Assembly (NCBI GenBank): GCA_052161885.1
Contig: CP197396.1
Coordinates: 124,001 to 188,000, forward strand
Length of the DNA stretch: 64,000 nucleotides
Reading direction: 5' to 3'
Source: QKTW01 sp052161885
GTDB lineage: Bacteria > Bacteroidota > Bacteroidia > Chitinophagales > Chitinophagaceae
Shown here piece after piece: positions 1 through 8,800 of the stretch. Numbering within the stretch: position 1 is the first letter of the stretch; every line of letters starts with the position of its first letter. The position numbers were made by a program, and so were the translations under genes. The notes beneath the pieces are model-generated. The model saw only the letters and a list, made by a program, of their open reading frames with translations. It was not told where the DNA came from and made no database searches.

Positions 1-420
1 TGGACGTTTACCGGTGTGGCTTTCGCCATATTGTACACCGCGCTCGTAAGCCCGGTTTATTTTACGGAACTCACAGTGGTTGTTCCTGATCAGTTGAAAG
101 GCATAATAAATGAAAAGCAGGTATTGCTATTTGATCGCAGGACCTTTCTTATGGCGGTAGATTGCCTGGGGTACTTTTACATGAGCCTCTCCACATTTTT
201 TGCATCAATTGCTTTCCGCCATGACATAAAAAACAAATGGCTTTATCGCAGCATGCTGTACAATGGCTTACTGATACCGATCCTGATACTTGCTTATTTT
301 TTTCCTTTTTTCTATTGCATCGGTGCTGTGTGGATGATCACCTTCCCACTGGCTATGATAAATGCTGCAAAACTGTTTTATACAGCCGGGATACCCGGAG
401 TGGTGCGCCGGCATAAATAA
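1..420 (+). CDS. Partial multi-pass membrane protein, unknown function (5' end outside window)
   Basis: The frame is already open at base 1, so the true start lies upstream; a GTG at 16 is the first possible start inside the window. The visible 139 residues hold about four hydrophobic segments, among them FLMAVDCLGYFYMSLSTFF and LLIPILILAYFFPFFY, separated by short polar loops, with a basic C-terminus (VVRRHK). This is an integral membrane protein of a type I do not recognise. It ends 7 bases before the next start on the same strand, which suggests co-transcription with another membrane protein. Confidence 0.6.
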   Translation, partial: WTFTGVAFAILYTALVSPVYFTELTVVVPDQLKGIINEKQVLLFDRRTFLMAVDCLGYFYMSLSTFFASIAFRHDIKNKWLYRSMLYNGLLIPILILAYFFPFFYCIGAVWMITFPLAMINAAKLFYTAGIPGVVRRHK

Positions 421-427
421 ATTCTAT

Positions 428-916
428 ATGAAAGGTCTTGAGAACTCCACGTATCTGACATTGTACATTATTTCCAACGCAGTGGCCATATTAATGCTGC
501 TGGCTGCATGGAAGGCCCCACGTGTGGCCCGGGTATTGTTTTTCTGCCTGTTTGCATGGGCTTCATGGAAGAACTGGACCACAGCCATAAGATCGCCGCA
601 ATATTATATGGAGTATGCGAGCCTTACTTTCTCTGATCTGTACCGGTTTATAATTCATGGCTGGTTCAGTGAACATATTACCCTGTCTGTATGCATTATT
701 GCTGTTTGCCAGGCATTGATAGCAATATCTATGCTCTTAAAGGAAAGTCTTTTCCGAGCAGGCACAACGGCGGCAGTCATTTTTTTGCTGGCCATTGCGC
801 CGCTGGGAGTGGGATCTGCGTTCCCGTGTACCTTGATTATGGCTATCGCTATCAAGATGCTTTCGCGTACAGCAAGGTATTACATATGGGCTTTCCCCAA
901 ACGAATAACGGGGTGA
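428..916 (+). CDS. Small multi-pass membrane protein, unknown
   Basis: This predicted protein has 162 residues. I chose the ATG at 428 because it directly follows the previous stop; a longer in-frame start at 362 would overlap the upstream gene by about 60 bases. About four or five hydrophobic helices are visible (for example LYIISNAVAILMLLAAW, ITLSVCIIAVCQALIAISML and TAAVIFLLAIAPLGVG). No catalytic motif or family was recognised. It probably forms a membrane-protein pair with the upstream gene. The residue composition is ordinary for an inner-membrane protein. Confidence 0.55.
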   Translation: MKGLENSTYLTLYIISNAVAILMLLAAWKAPRVARVLFFCLFAWASWKNWTTAIRSPQYYMEYASLTFSDLYRFIIHGWFSEHITLSVCIIAVCQALIAISMLLKESLFRAGTTAAVIFLLAIAPLGVGSAFPCTLIMAIAIKMLSRTARYYIWAFPKRITG

Positions 917-992
917 TATTGCTCGCCGGCATTTCCTATTTTTGAATGTGATGCCTGTGCTGTCGCGGCAGATAATTTTTAAATTCAGTCAT

Positions 993-1250
993 ATGGAAAA
1001 CGCAAACAAGGAATCTTTTAAAATAAGCGGCGAAAACCTGCTTAAAAAAATAAAAGAGCTGATCGAAGAGGGTAATATCCGTAAGATCACGATTCATGAT
1101 AAGGAGGGGAAGGAACTGATGAGTTTCCCGCTCACCATCGGTGTGGTGGGCGTAGTATTGGCCCCTGTGCTGGCCGCTGTAGGTGCTGCTGCTGCCATAA
1201 TAGGCGAATGCACAGTTACGGTAGAGCGCGATGGCGGTGCAAAAAACTAA
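993..1250 (+). CDS. DUF4342-like small protein
   Basis: An 85-residue protein starting MENANKESFK; a longer start at 942 would add 17 residues unlike the family. The N-terminal half is charged and helical (SGENLLKKIKELIEEGNIRK), followed by a short strand segment (ITIHDKEGKELMSFPLTIGV) and a glycine/alanine-rich hydrophobic helix (VLAPVLAAVGAAAAIIGE), ending in a short charged strand. This order and the wording 'ELIxEGNxRxIxI...G..L...PL..GV.G.VLAPVLAA' match my memory of the DUF4342 family of small bacterial proteins. Function is unknown; the hydrophobic helix may insert in or rest on the membrane. Confidence 0.6.
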   Translation: MENANKESFKISGENLLKKIKELIEEGNIRKITIHDKEGKELMSFPLTIGVVGVVLAPVLAAVGAAAAIIGECTVTVERDGGAKN

Positions 1251-1459
1251 TACTGTTTCGGCAATATTTTATTTCCTTCTTATTTCGGTGCATACAGGAC
1301 GATAATTTCTGATGTGGCTTCCTGTGCATATTACAAAATTTCTTCAGCGGATAAATGATTTCTCCCTGCGGATACCGGCTTCATACATCCTTCACAACAC
1401 AATAATTATATTTTCGATAAAACAGGATTGCTGCATGGGTATCCTTTAATTTATTGTGT

Positions 1460-1948
1460 GTGGAGCATAACCCGGCATCGAAATTTAAAATTGAACGTCG
1501 TATCTCCTGGCTGGGGCTGTTCATATTTTTAACTTATGCAATCATTGGCTGTATTGCATTGGAGCATCTGCTGCCACATAAATGGCACCGGTTCGGTTTT
1601 CTGGGGGCTGTGATTGTTGGTGCGATACAGGTAATACATCAGCGATACTGGTCGGCAGGGATTAAAGAAGGGGTAAGGTTTATAAAACTCAACCAGTGGG
1701 AAAATGCGTACACCATATTTGCCGCAGCATATGTGCGGTTCCGGAAGAATAAGTTTATAGATAAGTACCGCTATTGGCTACTGGCTTCTATATCTGCAAG
1801 CAGCTTCCAGGCAATGGCCTTGCGGGACATGGCTTTTTGCCAGCTGATGATGAAGAATAAAGAACTGGCTTCTTTCTATTATAAAGACCTGCTGGAACTG
1901 CCTGGAGGCAGAGAACTGGCGCTGCCTTTGCTGAAACATTTTGAATAA
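1460..1948 (+). CDS. Membrane protein of a tandem paralogous pair (copy 1)
   Basis: This predicted protein has 162 residues from the GTG at 1460; a TTG six bases upstream is also possible and no ATG is available. It has two hydrophobic segments (LGLFIFLTYAIIGCIAL and FGFLGAVIVGAIQVI), then a soluble helical region (QWENAYTIFAAAYVRF, KFIDKYRYWLL, MAFCQLMMKNKELASFYYK) that resembles a degenerate TPR-like helix pair. It is clearly homologous over its whole length to the gene at 2132, with an identical core MAFCQLMMKNK and the shared ending ELALPLL..FE. No known family was recognised. The 200-base spacer upstream shows nothing else. Confidence 0.6.
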   Translation: MEHNPASKFKIERRISWLGLFIFLTYAIIGCIALEHLLPHKWHRFGFLGAVIVGAIQVIHQRYWSAGIKEGVRFIKLNQWENAYTIFAAAYVRFRKNKFIDKYRYWLLASISASSFQAMALRDMAFCQLMMKNKELASFYYKDLLELPGGRELALPLLKHFE

Positions 1949-2131
1949 GGATAGCAGACGTTTACCAGCTGCTGATAATAAATTTTGCTAAACTAATGAT
2001 CTGGTAAAAAGGGGGCAGTAATGATTTTCTGGCTTTTACAGGCAGGACCGGTGACTTATTTTATTCTTACCGGGACATATAGATTAAGTGGCATAGAATT
2101 CGCAGCAGGTACAGAAAACAATAGGTAGCAT

Positions 2132-2611
2132 ATGAAGCCCTCCGGACAAAGTATTGAACGCCGCCTTTCGTGGGCAGGATTACTCATATTTGCAGCATAT
2201 AGTTTTGCGGCAGATGTAATAGCCGATTATTTTTTGCCCCTGCAGTGGAAGGATATATCTATTGCAGCGGTGCCTGTTGTATGGAGCATTTACATTGTGC
2301 AGCATAAATACTGGTCAGCCGGATTTAGAAAGGGTATGCAGTTTATGCGGCAAAGCCAATGGGAGAGCGCTTATGGAGTGTTTGCAGCAGAGTATGAGCG
2401 TTTCACGCAACACCGCTTTATAGACAAGTACCGGCATTGGTTGCTAGTCTCTATGTCGGCCTATAGCATCCGGGCTATGTCTTTGCGCAACATGGCTTTC
2501 TGCCAGCTGATGATGAAAAATAAAACACAGGCTGATTTTTACTATAAAAACCTGCTGGAGCTGCCCGGAGGTAAAGAGCTGGCGTTACCACTCCTAAACT
2601 ATTTTGAATAA
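2132..2611 (+). CDS. Membrane protein of a tandem paralogous pair (copy 2)
   Basis: This predicted protein has 159 residues from a clear ATG. It aligns end to end with the product at 1460: the same IERR(I/L)SW start, two membrane segments, YWSAG, QWE.AY..FAA.Y.RF, FIDKYR.WLL and MAFCQLMMKNK. The N-terminal membrane part has diverged more than the cytosolic or periplasmic helical tail, which suggests that the tail carries the conserved function. The pair probably arose by tandem duplication. Function is unknown. The next gene starts 18 bases downstream. Confidence 0.6.
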   Translation: MKPSGQSIERRLSWAGLLIFAAYSFAADVIADYFLPLQWKDISIAAVPVVWSIYIVQHKYWSAGFRKGMQFMRQSQWESAYGVFAAEYERFTQHRFIDKYRHWLLVSMSAYSIRAMSLRNMAFCQLMMKNKTQADFYYKNLLELPGGKELALPLLNYFE

Positions 2612-2629
2612 AGTTTTTCAAAACAATAT

Positions 2630-3064
2630 ATGCCTGTAATGATCCGGAAAAGTTGGTGCTGCAAAAAACAATTACACTATGCAAATGCCGGTAGACGGAA
2701 TTTGCTGTTGACCCTCATTTTATTTTGCTCACTTTGTGTTCACGCACAAGCCCCGCATCCTACTGCTGAGCAGGTAATGGCTCAGATAGACAGTGAAAGG
2801 ATAGCTGGGACACGTCGCATTGATAGTATACGTGCAGCGAGGGCAGAGCAATATAAAAAAGAAGGAGATGAAAATGCACAACGTATGCTGCAGCAGACCC
2901 GCGAGAATATGGCTGCATATGAAGCGCGGAAGGAAGCAGCATCTGGCAGCAGGTATAAATGGCTCGCTGTGCTTGGCAGGTATGTGATTATTTTCCTCAT
3001 CCTGGGAGTCATATCATGGTGGAAAAAGAAAAAAGACAAATCAAAGCCGGAAGGACAGGTATAA
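2630..3064 (+). CDS. Secreted/anchored coiled-coil protein, unknown
   Basis: This predicted protein has 144 residues. The N-terminus is basic, then a hydrophobic stretch LLLTLILFCSLCVHAQA looks like a signal peptide ending in the typical Bacteroidota pattern 'HAQA'. Residues about 45-95 are highly charged and helical (IDSERIAGTRRIDSIRAARA and following Arg/Glu/Gln-rich segment), probably a coiled coil. Near the C-terminus a single membrane helix (YVIIFLILGVISWW) is followed by KKKKDK, a stop-transfer pattern. The predicted topology is therefore a periplasmic coiled coil anchored at its C-terminus. No family was recognised. Confidence 0.55.
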   Translation: MPVMIRKSWCCKKQLHYANAGRRNLLLTLILFCSLCVHAQAPHPTAEQVMAQIDSERIAGTRRIDSIRAARAEQYKKEGDENAQRMLQQTRENMAAYEARKEAASGSRYKWLAVLGRYVIIFLILGVISWWKKKKDKSKPEGQV

Positions 3065-3099
3065 ATCGGGTTGTATTTAAACGGATAAATCAGGTACAA

Positions 3100-4241
3100 T
3101 TGAAAAAGATTACTACATCATTATTTCTGCTGTTGGCTGCAGGTATTGTGCAGGCCCAGCGTTACCAGGCATTTTACTATGATGGCAAAGAAGGGCTCAC
3201 GGACAGCAATGGTGTAGAAATAGTTCCTCCATTATATGACCGTCACGACTGGCTTGAAATTAAGCAGTGGGACGTGATGCGACCGGTTATGATAATGATA
3301 CATTGAAAATATTGGTGTTTGATGAGAAGACAGGTGCCCAAAAGACCTATGAAACTTTCTCCACTAATGAAGTATGGATACAGGGCGACACTTTTTCGCT
3401 TGTAACGGAAAAGGATAAAACATTTTTGTGGAGCCAGACGAGTGACCATAAAATTCCACTTACAGAAGCATTTTACAGTTTAAAAAATACCGGCAAACAT
3501 TACATCATAGGCCAGTATATTGCCAGGCCGGAACCTGTTGCAGATCATAAAAGCAGCCGTAAAATAAAGCCTGTAACATTTAATCGGGCTAAGATTATAG
3601 AGCGTTCTTTTGATTATGCAGTGCTTTTATGCGACACCGCACCACGCATACTTGTAAAAGGCAGCTACACGTCCTGCAAGCCTTTGTATGCCTACGATGA
3701 AAGGCGTGAAAACAGTATGGAAGTCCGGGTTATAGATATGGAACCTGAAATTACAGGGCTGCTCTGCAGCAGCAACGATAACCATACGCTCTACGATAAG
3801 GATATGAAAAAGGCAGGCAGTTTTATTGAGAAAGCCAGCGGGTTATCTGATTGGGAAAGCTACCTGCCGGATGATGAGCAGGTAGCGGGAGTGTTGAGGA
3901 AATGCAGCAACCTGTTACATACACCGGTTGTATTCAATATCCCTGCAAGTATTATGATGATGGCCGAATCGCGCGTACATAAAGAGCCGCCTGCACGCCC
4001 GGAGCTTACAACAGAGCAAACTTCAGAAGGCACTGTTGTTTATGCAAAAGGTACCAATGGCATTTCTACACGGCTTTTTCTCACGAAATACCCTGTAAAA
4101 ACAGATAACAGGAGTTATGAAGTAGATATAACACCTTCCGGCAAAGTCCTAAAACCTGTCATATTTTATGTAGACATGGACCGGCAGAAAATAATGTTGC
4201 CGGTAAAGTATGTAAAGATGCTGCAGCTTAAAATGTATTGA
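3100..4241 (+). pseudogene. Secreted WG-repeat-like protein interrupted by a frameshift
   Basis: Reading starts at a TTG (3100) that gives a good signal peptide (MKKITTSLFLLLAAGIVQAQ). The next residues (YYDGKEGLTDSNGVEIVPPLYDR) resemble a WG/KWG-type beta repeat. This frame stops at 3304-3306, while the continuation (DNDTLKILVFDEKTG onward, about 310 residues) is open in another frame up to 4241. Restoring one G in the GGG run at 3269-3271 would give a continuous protein (...IKQWGRDATGYDNDTLKI...) of about 380 residues. The interruption may be a real mutation or a sequencing error in a homopolymer. The long open 3' part argues that the loss is recent or artificial. Confidence 0.6.
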
Positions 4242-4303
4242 TCAGCGGAAAGAGGGTACTGCCGTATTGGATAATATAATGAATCAATAAATAGGGGGCT
4301 ACT

Positions 4304-6133
4304 ATGAAAAACAGCAGGATATTCTATATCGGGCATTTATTTTTTGCAATCATGCTGCTATGTGCCGTACAGGTGCATGCACAGTCAGGCTCCTGGTATG
4401 ATTCTATGGAGCGGCTTAAGACACCACAGGAGAAAATCGCATTTCTTACCCGCAATATAAGTGCAGAAGGGCCGTCTGGCAGCAAGTATGAAAACCGTGG
4501 TTATTACCGTGCTATCAGTGGAGATCAGCGGGGTGCACTGGAAGACTATACACTGGCACTTAAATACACACCCAACGAACCGCGTGTTTTTTATGATCGC
4601 GGACTGGCCTATTGCAACCTTAAAAAAAATACACTGGCTTATTCTGATTTATCAATGGCTATCAGCTTAGACAGTGCCTATGAGTCTGCCTGGGCCGATC
4701 GTGGTGCACTGCTTTGCGCCATGGAAAAATATGAAGATGCGTTGCACGATCTGGATAAAGCATTGTTGTTAAACGCTGATAACTATAATGCCATGTATAA
4801 TAAAGGTTATACGCTTATACAGCTGAAAAGATATAAGGAAGCATTGACTGTCTTTGAGGCTGCAGCACCGCTGCTCACATCATTTGCCGATGAAAAAACA
4901 ATAGGTAAATTATGGTTCTATAAGGGAGTAGCACTACGCCAGACCGGGAAACCGGAAGATGCTGTAGACTGTTATAATAAAGCCATACAGCATTATAAAG
5001 GTGATTATACTTATTTCCTGGACCGCGCGCGGACACTCGGGGACCTGCATCGCGACCGGGAAGCGATTGCAGATTATGATTACCTGACGCTTACATACCC
5101 CAGGCACGGAGACGTATTCTACGAACGCGGTACACTGATGCTGGAAAGGAAAAGGTGGAATGATGCTTTAGATGATTTTAATACGGCCACAGACGATGGA
5201 TATACAACATCTGATGTTTATAATAACCGGGGGCATGCCAGGAGTGAGCTGGGCGACAGGAAGGGGGCATTAAAAGACTATGAACTCGCAATAGAGAAAG
5301 ACACACTTTTTTACAGCGCCTACCTTAACAGGGCAGCACTGCTGGATGACATGGATGACTCTGCAGCAGCACTGGATGCCTATAATGCTTTAGTTCATAT
5401 GGCTCCGGATAGCGCAGAATCTTATTATAACCGCGGCAACCTGAAAGTGAAAATGAAGCGTTACGAAAGCGCGCTGAAAGACTATAACAAAGCAATAGAG
5501 CGTAATCCCGGAATGTATGATAGTTATATCAACCGCGGTAATGTACGGAAAGAACTGAGTGACCTGGCCGGTGCAGAAGATGATTATACCAAAGCAACCG
5601 TTTTAGCCCCGGATCAGCCGCTTGCCTACCTGCAGCGCGGTCGTATCAGGAAAGACAGGCAGGATAACCCCGATGCTTTTTCGGATCTTACGCGGGCTGT
5701 AGCACTGGATACGGGACGGGAATTTCCGCAGGCATATATGGAGCTGGCCATTACAGAACAGCAGTCTGACATGCCGGATGAGGCACTGAAGCATTATCGC
5801 ATTTTCCTGGAGTATTACCCCAGGAGCAGCCTCGCCTATAACAATATGGCCTATATCAGTTTTGATAAAAATGACCTGGAAGAAGCACACCGCCTGTTTG
5901 GGGAGAGCCTGCGTATAAATAAGAAAGGGGTAGATGCCTTACTGGGACTCGCTATGACCTGCTTTATGATGGACCGGAAAGAGGAAGCCGCCGAAGCCCT
6001 GCATAAAGCAACGCGTATATTTCCCCCATTGAAAAATGGTATGGCCGGAATAGAAGAACTGAAGAAAAACGGTTTTTTCTATACAGGCAGCCAGGAGCGG
6101 ATAATGAAGAAAATATTTGACCAAATGAAATGA
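4304..6133 (+). CDS. Secreted tetratricopeptide-repeat protein
   Basis: This 609-residue protein has a signal peptide (HLFFAIMLLCAVQVHAQ) and then almost only TPR units from about residue 55 to the end. The canonical pattern is visible many times, such as YYNRGNLKVKMKRYESALKD, YLDRGLAY-like helix starts, ALDDFNTA and ALKDYNKAIERNP, giving roughly a dozen or more 34-residue repeats. TPR arrays are protein-binding scaffolds; here the array would lie in the periplasm or on the outer membrane. Four bases separate it from the next gene, so the two probably form an operon. The specific partner is unknown. Confidence 0.85.
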   Translation: MKNSRIFYIGHLFFAIMLLCAVQVHAQSGSWYDSMERLKTPQEKIAFLTRNISAEGPSGSKYENRGYYRAISGDQRGALEDYTLALKYTPNEPRVFYDRGLAYCNLKKNTLAYSDLSMAISLDSAYESAWADRGALLCAMEKYEDALHDLDKALLLNADNYNAMYNKGYTLIQLKRYKEALTVFEAAAPLLTSFADEKTIGKLWFYKGVALRQTGKPEDAVDCYNKAIQHYKGDYTYFLDRARTLGDLHRDREAIADYDYLTLTYPRHGDVFYERGTLMLERKRWNDALDDFNTATDDGYTTSDVYNNRGHARSELGDRKGALKDYELAIEKDTLFYSAYLNRAALLDDMDDSAAALDAYNALVHMAPDSAESYYNRGNLKVKMKRYESALKDYNKAIERNPGMYDSYINRGNVRKELSDLAGAEDDYTKATVLAPDQPLAYLQRGRIRKDRQDNPDAFSDLTRAVALDTGREFPQAYMELAITEQQSDMPDEALKHYRIFLEYYPRSSLAYNNMAYISFDKNDLEEAHRLFGESLRINKKGVDALLGLAMTCFMMDRKEEAAEALHKATRIFPPLKNGMAGIEELKKNGFFYTGSQERIMKKIFDQMK

Positions 6134-6137
6134 TCCT

Positions 6138-6962
6138 ATGATGAGCAAATGTTGGAATATGCAAAAGCTGAAATGTATATGCCTGTTGTTTCCTGCAATG
6201 CCTGTATTTGCCAAAGCACAGGTTTTAAAGAACACTGTTTTTAATAACGTAATACGGATAGACCGCAATGATGTAGCCAGGAAGGGCGAGAATTACCTGG
6301 TGGATATACCGATGCCACAAGATGGCGCTTCTGTTATATGTTTTAATGATGCCCGTGTATCCAACGCCTTGTTGTGCACTTCTTTGACGAGCTACTCCTT
6401 TCTTACAGATATCACTGTTATTTCACCGGACTGGGCATATTATGATGCCGCCGCCGCACACGCGCTGCAAACAGGTATTATCTGCGCGGAGCCGGTTACA
6501 ACCGGTAAATTATTTCATGTTAAGAAAGACGATAAGGGTGGTATAAAGACGGACAGCTTTATAATAAAAGGCACACAGCCGGTGTTGCATTTTAGAAATC
6601 CCGGAACGATGCCTGCAGATATGATCAAAGTCTATTATTCGGAAGGGTATGGCTCCGTCTGCTGTCCGCGCGATCCGAGGTGGGATAATATTTCCGCTCT
6701 CATGCCGTTTGTTGCAGACTTCGAAAAGAGGCACCATGTAAAGATACGGGGCACTTATACGCAGGTTTATGGAAAAGAAGGCGAGCATAACATTTTCCTT
6801 ACACTGGAAGGGCTCAGCTTACAACAAAAATTAGAATTTATACTGGAAAGAAGCCGGGCTGTTATACCCAACAAGGAATTGAAGCCTATAGTTTTAGCTC
6901 CGCGGATTTTTTTTCCGTATTATGTTTCTAAAAAAGGATTGAAATCAGGAGATAGCGGATAG
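6138..6962 (+). CDS. Secreted protein, unknown function
   Basis: This predicted protein has 274 residues. A hydrophobic segment near the N-terminus (CICLLFPAMPVFAKAQ) looks like a signal peptide. The C-terminal third contains a segment FEKRHHVKIRGTYTQVYGKE followed by ISL-type strands and LEGLSLQQKLEFILERSRAV, which recalls the small alpha/beta STN/secretin-type or anti-sigma-like domain of some Bacteroidota receptors, but the match is weak. No other family was recognised. It is probably translated together with the TPR gene 4 bases upstream, so a shared envelope function is likely. Confidence 0.55.
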   Translation: MMSKCWNMQKLKCICLLFPAMPVFAKAQVLKNTVFNNVIRIDRNDVARKGENYLVDIPMPQDGASVICFNDARVSNALLCTSLTSYSFLTDITVISPDWAYYDAAAAHALQTGIICAEPVTTGKLFHVKKDDKGGIKTDSFIIKGTQPVLHFRNPGTMPADMIKVYYSEGYGSVCCPRDPRWDNISALMPFVADFEKRHHVKIRGTYTQVYGKEGEHNIFLTLEGLSLQQKLEFILERSRAVIPNKELKPIVLAPRIFFPYYVSKKGLKSGDSG

Positions 6963-6985
6963 TATGATTTTTTGCGACATAATAA

Positions 6986-7011
6986 ATAAGGCACCCATAC
7001 TGGTGCCTTAT
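6986..7011. terminator. Bidirectional hairpin between convergent genes
   Basis: A 10-bp perfect stem (ATAAGGCACC / GGTGCCTTAT) with a 6-base loop lies between the stop of the + strand gene at 6962 and the stop of the - strand gene at 7031. Its place between two converging genes fits an intrinsic terminator, though the T tracts on either side are short. Confidence 0.65.
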
Positions 7012-7030
7012 CATTGTACCTTTTAAAGCT

Positions 7031-7258
7031 TTATCCCTTCTTGATCAGCCTGGTAAGTCCTACCAGTAATACTGCTCCCAGGAAAGCGGTAATGAAATAT
7101 CCGAAAGTAGGAATGCGCAATATTCCTGCAATCCAGCTTCCCAGCCAGCCTCCGGCCAGGCCCAGCAGGATATCGATAAGAATTCCGTAGCCCTCGCCAC
7201 GCATTAGCTTGCCGGCCAGAAAGCCCGCCAGGCCACCTAAAATAATGTGCCAGATCAT
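7031..7258 (-). CDS. GlsB/YeaQ/YmgE family (transglycosylase-associated) membrane protein
   Basis: This 75-residue protein is made of three glycine-rich hydrophobic helices: IWHIILGGLAGFLAGKLM, ILLGLAGGWLGSWIAGIL and YFITAFLGAVLLVGLTRL, with the 'GxxxGxLAGKLMRGEGYG' signature of the family between the first two. The size is typical. The family is often linked to general or acid stress in other bacteria, but its biochemical role is unknown. The gene stands alone, converges on the upstream cluster, and is transcribed away from the 377-base intergenic region before the SUFU gene. Confidence 0.85.
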   Translation of the reverse strand: MIWHIILGGLAGFLAGKLMRGEGYGILIDILLGLAGGWLGSWIAGILRIPTFGYFITAFLGAVLLVGLTRLIKKG

Positions 7259-7635
7259 GTGCTTGTGTTTTTTAAGAGTGCAAAATAAAGTTATTGTCTA
7301 TTTGTTTATTTTTTTAATATGAATTGTTCGTATGTAATAAAATTTGCATAAATGTTGTCCCATATTATTGTTGCAGATTTTTGCACTATTGCAGCGATTA
7401 TAGAAGATTAGTCAGCAAATGCAGGCTTCCCCTTAAACTGGTATATTTATTGTGCATTTTTTAACCTGTGATCATCAGGCACCGCATTGCGGAAAAGAGA
7501 TGGATTATTTGACGCTATCCCGGATAATATATGGCCGTTGATACATCAGGTATCCTGCAAATGAACGGAGCGTCGCAACCACCGCTTCACCGGGGCAGTG
7601 CAGCCGGCCGCCCTAAATACATAAAACAATGATAA
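7259..7635. other. Intergenic region with no recognised gene
   Basis: This 377-base divergent spacer separates the GlsB-like gene (-) from the SUFU gene (+). The left half is AT-rich and presumably holds the promoter of the - strand gene. I found no convincing TAnnTTTG promoter box, RNA gene or strong hairpin. Confidence 0.4.
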
Positions 7636-8724
7636 ATGGAACCACAGATATTAATTGAATCAGTAAACGCTTCCGGCACTTTTATGGCCTTTGCAGAGCA
7701 GACGGATAAGACCGTTTATTTCTACATACAGCCGCATCCTGCGCTGGAAAGTCAATTTAATATGCGCGCCTGTTGGGTGCGTAACCTGCAGCCTGCACCG
7801 GAAATGCCGGATACAGCTGCTATGGAGCAGGGGGAAGCACCGATGATGCCTGCACCTTACTGTGCGCATCCGCAGGGAGAAGCACCGCTGAAAGAAGAAG
7901 CTACAGAGATTGAAGTAATATGGTTTCCTTCAGAAGAAGGAGCCGCATTACTGCTGGATGGTGAGCCGGTAGCAATTATATCCGGCTGGAGCCTCCATAC
8001 CGATCCGCCGGTATCTTACTCCCGCGCATGCTCCCGTGCATGGGGGCTGAATTTTCCGTTGCTGGAAGATAATGATCTGTTGCTGCATGTAGAAGAAGCA
8101 CAGCGGTTTGCTGCAAGCTGGGAAAGCGATGAAAGCCCCTGGCATGCCACACAGAATTATATACTGGGGGCTTACGAATCTGTTTATGGCCGCCACAAAC
8201 AATACTTTGCTATTGATGGTGGTAAATGGCCGCCAATGGCTGTCGCTTCGTTTGAATATGAAGATCAGTTCATTTTTCTGACACTGGGAGTAAGCCAGCG
8301 GCCCATGCCGTGGGTAGATTATCTCTATGATGACGCGGTTACAGGTTACCGACGTATGGAGCTTGCGGTTGCCGTGCACCGGTCGCTGGGGGAGGATACA
8401 GCAATGAAGCTGGCAGAAGGCATATCTGGTCTGGCTGGTATGCCCTGGCGTAAAGTGAGCTGGTTGGGCGAAGGTCATACAATAGCTTCCAATGCTGTAT
8501 CGCCGCCATATGAAAGCCTAATACTTTCTTCTGCACTTTATAACGGGCCGGAACTGCCGCCACTGGAGATGAATGGCGATAAGGTGAATATCTACTGGGC
8601 ACAGCCTATTACCAAAGAGGAAAGAGAGCAGGCGCACAGCAAGCCCAATGGTGGTTATGACCTGATAGAACAGCTGATAGCACAGGATGTAAACCATGTG
8701 GTGATGCCGGGGCGGAAGAGTTGA
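7636..8724 (+). CDS. Suppressor-of-fused (SUFU) domain protein
   Basis: This is a 362-residue protein without a signal peptide. The C-terminal half has the features of bacterial SUFU proteins: KWPPMAVASFEYEDQFIFLT, a central VHRSLG..TAMKLAEGISG helix, WLGEGHTI and a final YWAQPITKEEREQAHSKPNG (SUFU proteins end with a conserved 'PIT..E'). The N-terminal part (about 1-170) has an acidic, Met/Pro-rich linker. Established knowledge: bacterial SUFU proteins are predicted, mainly by comparative genomics, to act as immunity proteins against polymorphic toxins. No toxin gene is next to it here. Two uncharacterised genes follow on the same strand. Confidence 0.7.
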   Translation: MEPQILIESVNASGTFMAFAEQTDKTVYFYIQPHPALESQFNMRACWVRNLQPAPEMPDTAAMEQGEAPMMPAPYCAHPQGEAPLKEEATEIEVIWFPSEEGAALLLDGEPVAIISGWSLHTDPPVSYSRACSRAWGLNFPLLEDNDLLLHVEEAQRFAASWESDESPWHATQNYILGAYESVYGRHKQYFAIDGGKWPPMAVASFEYEDQFIFLTLGVSQRPMPWVDYLYDDAVTGYRRMELAVAVHRSLGEDTAMKLAEGISGLAGMPWRKVSWLGEGHTIASNAVSPPYESLILSSALYNGPELPPLEMNGDKVNIYWAQPITKEEREQAHSKPNGGYDLIEQLIAQDVNHVVMPGRKS

Positions 8725-8756
8725 TAGATTATAACAGCTTAATGCTTGATCATACG

Positions 8757-8799
8757 TTCATATCTCTATACTCACATCTCATCTCAAAAAACAAAACAA
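8757..8799. repeat. CATATCTC/CACATCTC short-word spacer repeat (copy A)
   Basis: The bases just before the start at 8801 consist of repeated words of the type 'TCATATCTC', 'ACTCACATCTCATCTC'. The same wording (CTCACATCTCAT) occurs just upstream of the start at 21041. This looks like a low-complexity dispersed spacer element. Confidence 0.55.
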
Positions 8800-8800
8800 C

